Assembly (NCBI GenBank): GCA_005773695.1
Contig: SXHM01000114.1
Coordinates: 1-7,438 of the forward strand
DNA: 7,438 nucleotides
Direction: 5' to 3'
Origin: Bacteroidota bacterium
GTDB taxonomy: Bacteria > Bacteroidota > Bacteroidia > SXHM01
Shown: positions 6,625-7,438 of the stretch, piece after piece
Numbering within the stretch: the stretch's first letter is position 1
How the letters are laid out: each line of letters starts with the position of its first letter
Made by a program: the position numbers and the translations under genes
The notes under the pieces: model-generated
What the model saw: only the letters and a program-made list of their open reading frames with translations
The model's database searches: none
What the model was told of the DNA's origin: nothing

Positions 6625-7438
6625 ATGAGAACGATTTTTCTCGCTTCAATAATTTTATTTTCAATGAGAAATTCAATTGCACAGTCACAGAAATTTGCTC
6701 TTGCCGTTCATGGTGGCGCAGGAACTATACTAAAGGAAAGCATGACTCCCGAACTGGAAAATGCATACAAACAAAAAATGAAAGACGCGCTGACTGCAGG
6801 CCACAACATTCTAAAATCAGGTGGCAGCAGTCTTGATGCTGTGGAAGTTGCTGTGAAAGTGATGGAAGATTCTCCTTTGTTCAATGCAGGAAAAGGTGCA
6901 GTGTTTACTGCAGAAGGGAAAAATGAAATGGACGCCAGTATCATGAACGGAAAAACACTCGAAGCAGGTTCCGTTGCAGGAGTTACAAATATCAAGAACC
7001 CGATTTCGGCAGCCCGCAAAGTGATGGAAAAATCACCGCACGTAATGATGACAGGAAAAGGAGCAGAGAAATTTGCTGCGGAGCAACATTTAGAATTAGC
7101 TGAACCGGAATATTTTTTTGATAGTCTGCGTTGGGAACAATGGCAAAAAATAAAAGATTCAGAAAAAATTCAACTCGACCATAGTGAAGACAAAGGTGAT
7201 GTAAAACCTTCGTTTGATGTAGAGTTCAATCCTAACCCCGACAGTAAGTTCGGAACGGTGGGTGCCGTTGCATTGGATGTAAGCGGAAATCTGGCGGCAG
7301 CCACCTCAACTGGCGGCATGACCAACAAAAAATTCGGGCGCATTGGCGACTCGCCAATTATTGGTGCAGGCACTTATGCCAATAATAAAACCTGTGCGGT
7401 TTAGTGGACTGGGCATGGTGAATAGTTTATCCGCAGCG
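6625..7438 (+). CDS. Plant-type L-asparaginase / isoaspartyl peptidase, exported; 3' end broken and cut by the window
   Basis: An N-terminal-nucleophile hydrolase that cleaves isoaspartyl dipeptides and L-asparagine after self-processing. The ATG at 6625 gives a Sec signal peptide (MR, then a hydrophobic core at 3-14) with likely cleavage between A19 and Q20, so it is probably periplasmic. AVHGGAGT is at 27-34, and NAGKGAVFTAEGKNEMDAS, which covers the metal-binding loop, is at 87-105. The autocleavage nucleophile is T211 in GTVGAVALD, followed by AAATSTGGMTNK (224-235) and GDSPIIGAGTYANN (241-254). The frame meets TAG at 7402-7404 after 259 residues, well short of the family length. The following bases still encode the expected continuation if one T is removed near 7401 and one A is added near 7408 (SGTGHGE), but then a second TAG stands at 7423-7425 before FIRS. 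This is either error at a contig end or a recently broken gene. The earlier in-frame start at 6472 is rejected because it lies inside the opposite gene. Confidence 0.85.

Noticed and set aside
6587..6688. A 34-residue N-terminal extension of the methyltransferase
   Set aside because: It would overlap the first codons and promoter of the divergent asparaginase gene and looks unlike the rest of the protein; the ATG at 6586 is sufficient.
1..7438. A novel defence, mobile or CRISPR-type system
   Set aside because: No direct repeat array, transposase, integrase, toxin-antitoxin pair or other accessory gene can be supported; every complete gene belongs to a known housekeeping or metabolic family.

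Overview
The window looks like chromosomal DNA from a member of the Bacteroidota, probably a Chitinophagia/Sphingobacteriia-like lineage. The evidence is moderately AT-rich DNA, a fused MurF-Alr protein of the kind known in that phylum, the acpP-fabF-rnc order, several close matches to the Bacteroidota promoter (-33 TTTG, -7 TAnnTTTG), and the near absence of Shine-Dalgarno sequences. Everything recognisable is core metabolism. I see no mobile element, CRISPR array, rRNA or tRNA, and no gene-free stretch over 300 bases.

Layout from left to right. At 1-190 (minus) lies the N-terminal part of an unrecognised protein with regular coiled-coil heptads. It is divergent from a plus-strand pair: thymidine kinase (269-859), then a fused MurF-alanine racemase (863-3352) that starts at GTG three bases after the tdk stop, in the same frame. 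A 106-base gap with a good promoter precedes acyl carrier protein acpP (3459-3695). A strong hairpin terminator (3712-3753) separates acpP from fabF (3790-5043). RNase III (rnc, 5044-5778) begins at TTG on the base after the fabF stop. A minus-strand SAM-dependent methyltransferase (5765-6586) runs convergently into rnc and overlaps it by 14 bases. Divergent from that gene, an exported plant-type L-asparaginase/isoaspartyl peptidase (6625 to the window end) sits directly behind a promoter placed so that its mRNA may have no leader. The asparaginase frame is broken in its last ~37 bases by three closely spaced anomalies.

How the genes work together. Tdk salvages thymidine for DNA synthesis. 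MurF-Alr both makes D-alanine (Alr; a D-Ala-D-Ala ligase, not in this window, makes the dipeptide) and adds D-Ala-D-Ala to the peptidoglycan precursor. AcpP carries the acyl chains that FabF elongates, and the terminator between them offers a way to make more AcpP than FabF. RNase III processes rRNA and other double-stranded RNA, and its own 3' end overlaps an opposing transcript.

No clearly new multi-gene system is visible. The points most worth a second look are the broken asparaginase 3' end, the possible leaderless promoter, the acpP/fabF terminator, the rnc convergent overlap, and the unidentified coiled-coil protein at the left edge.
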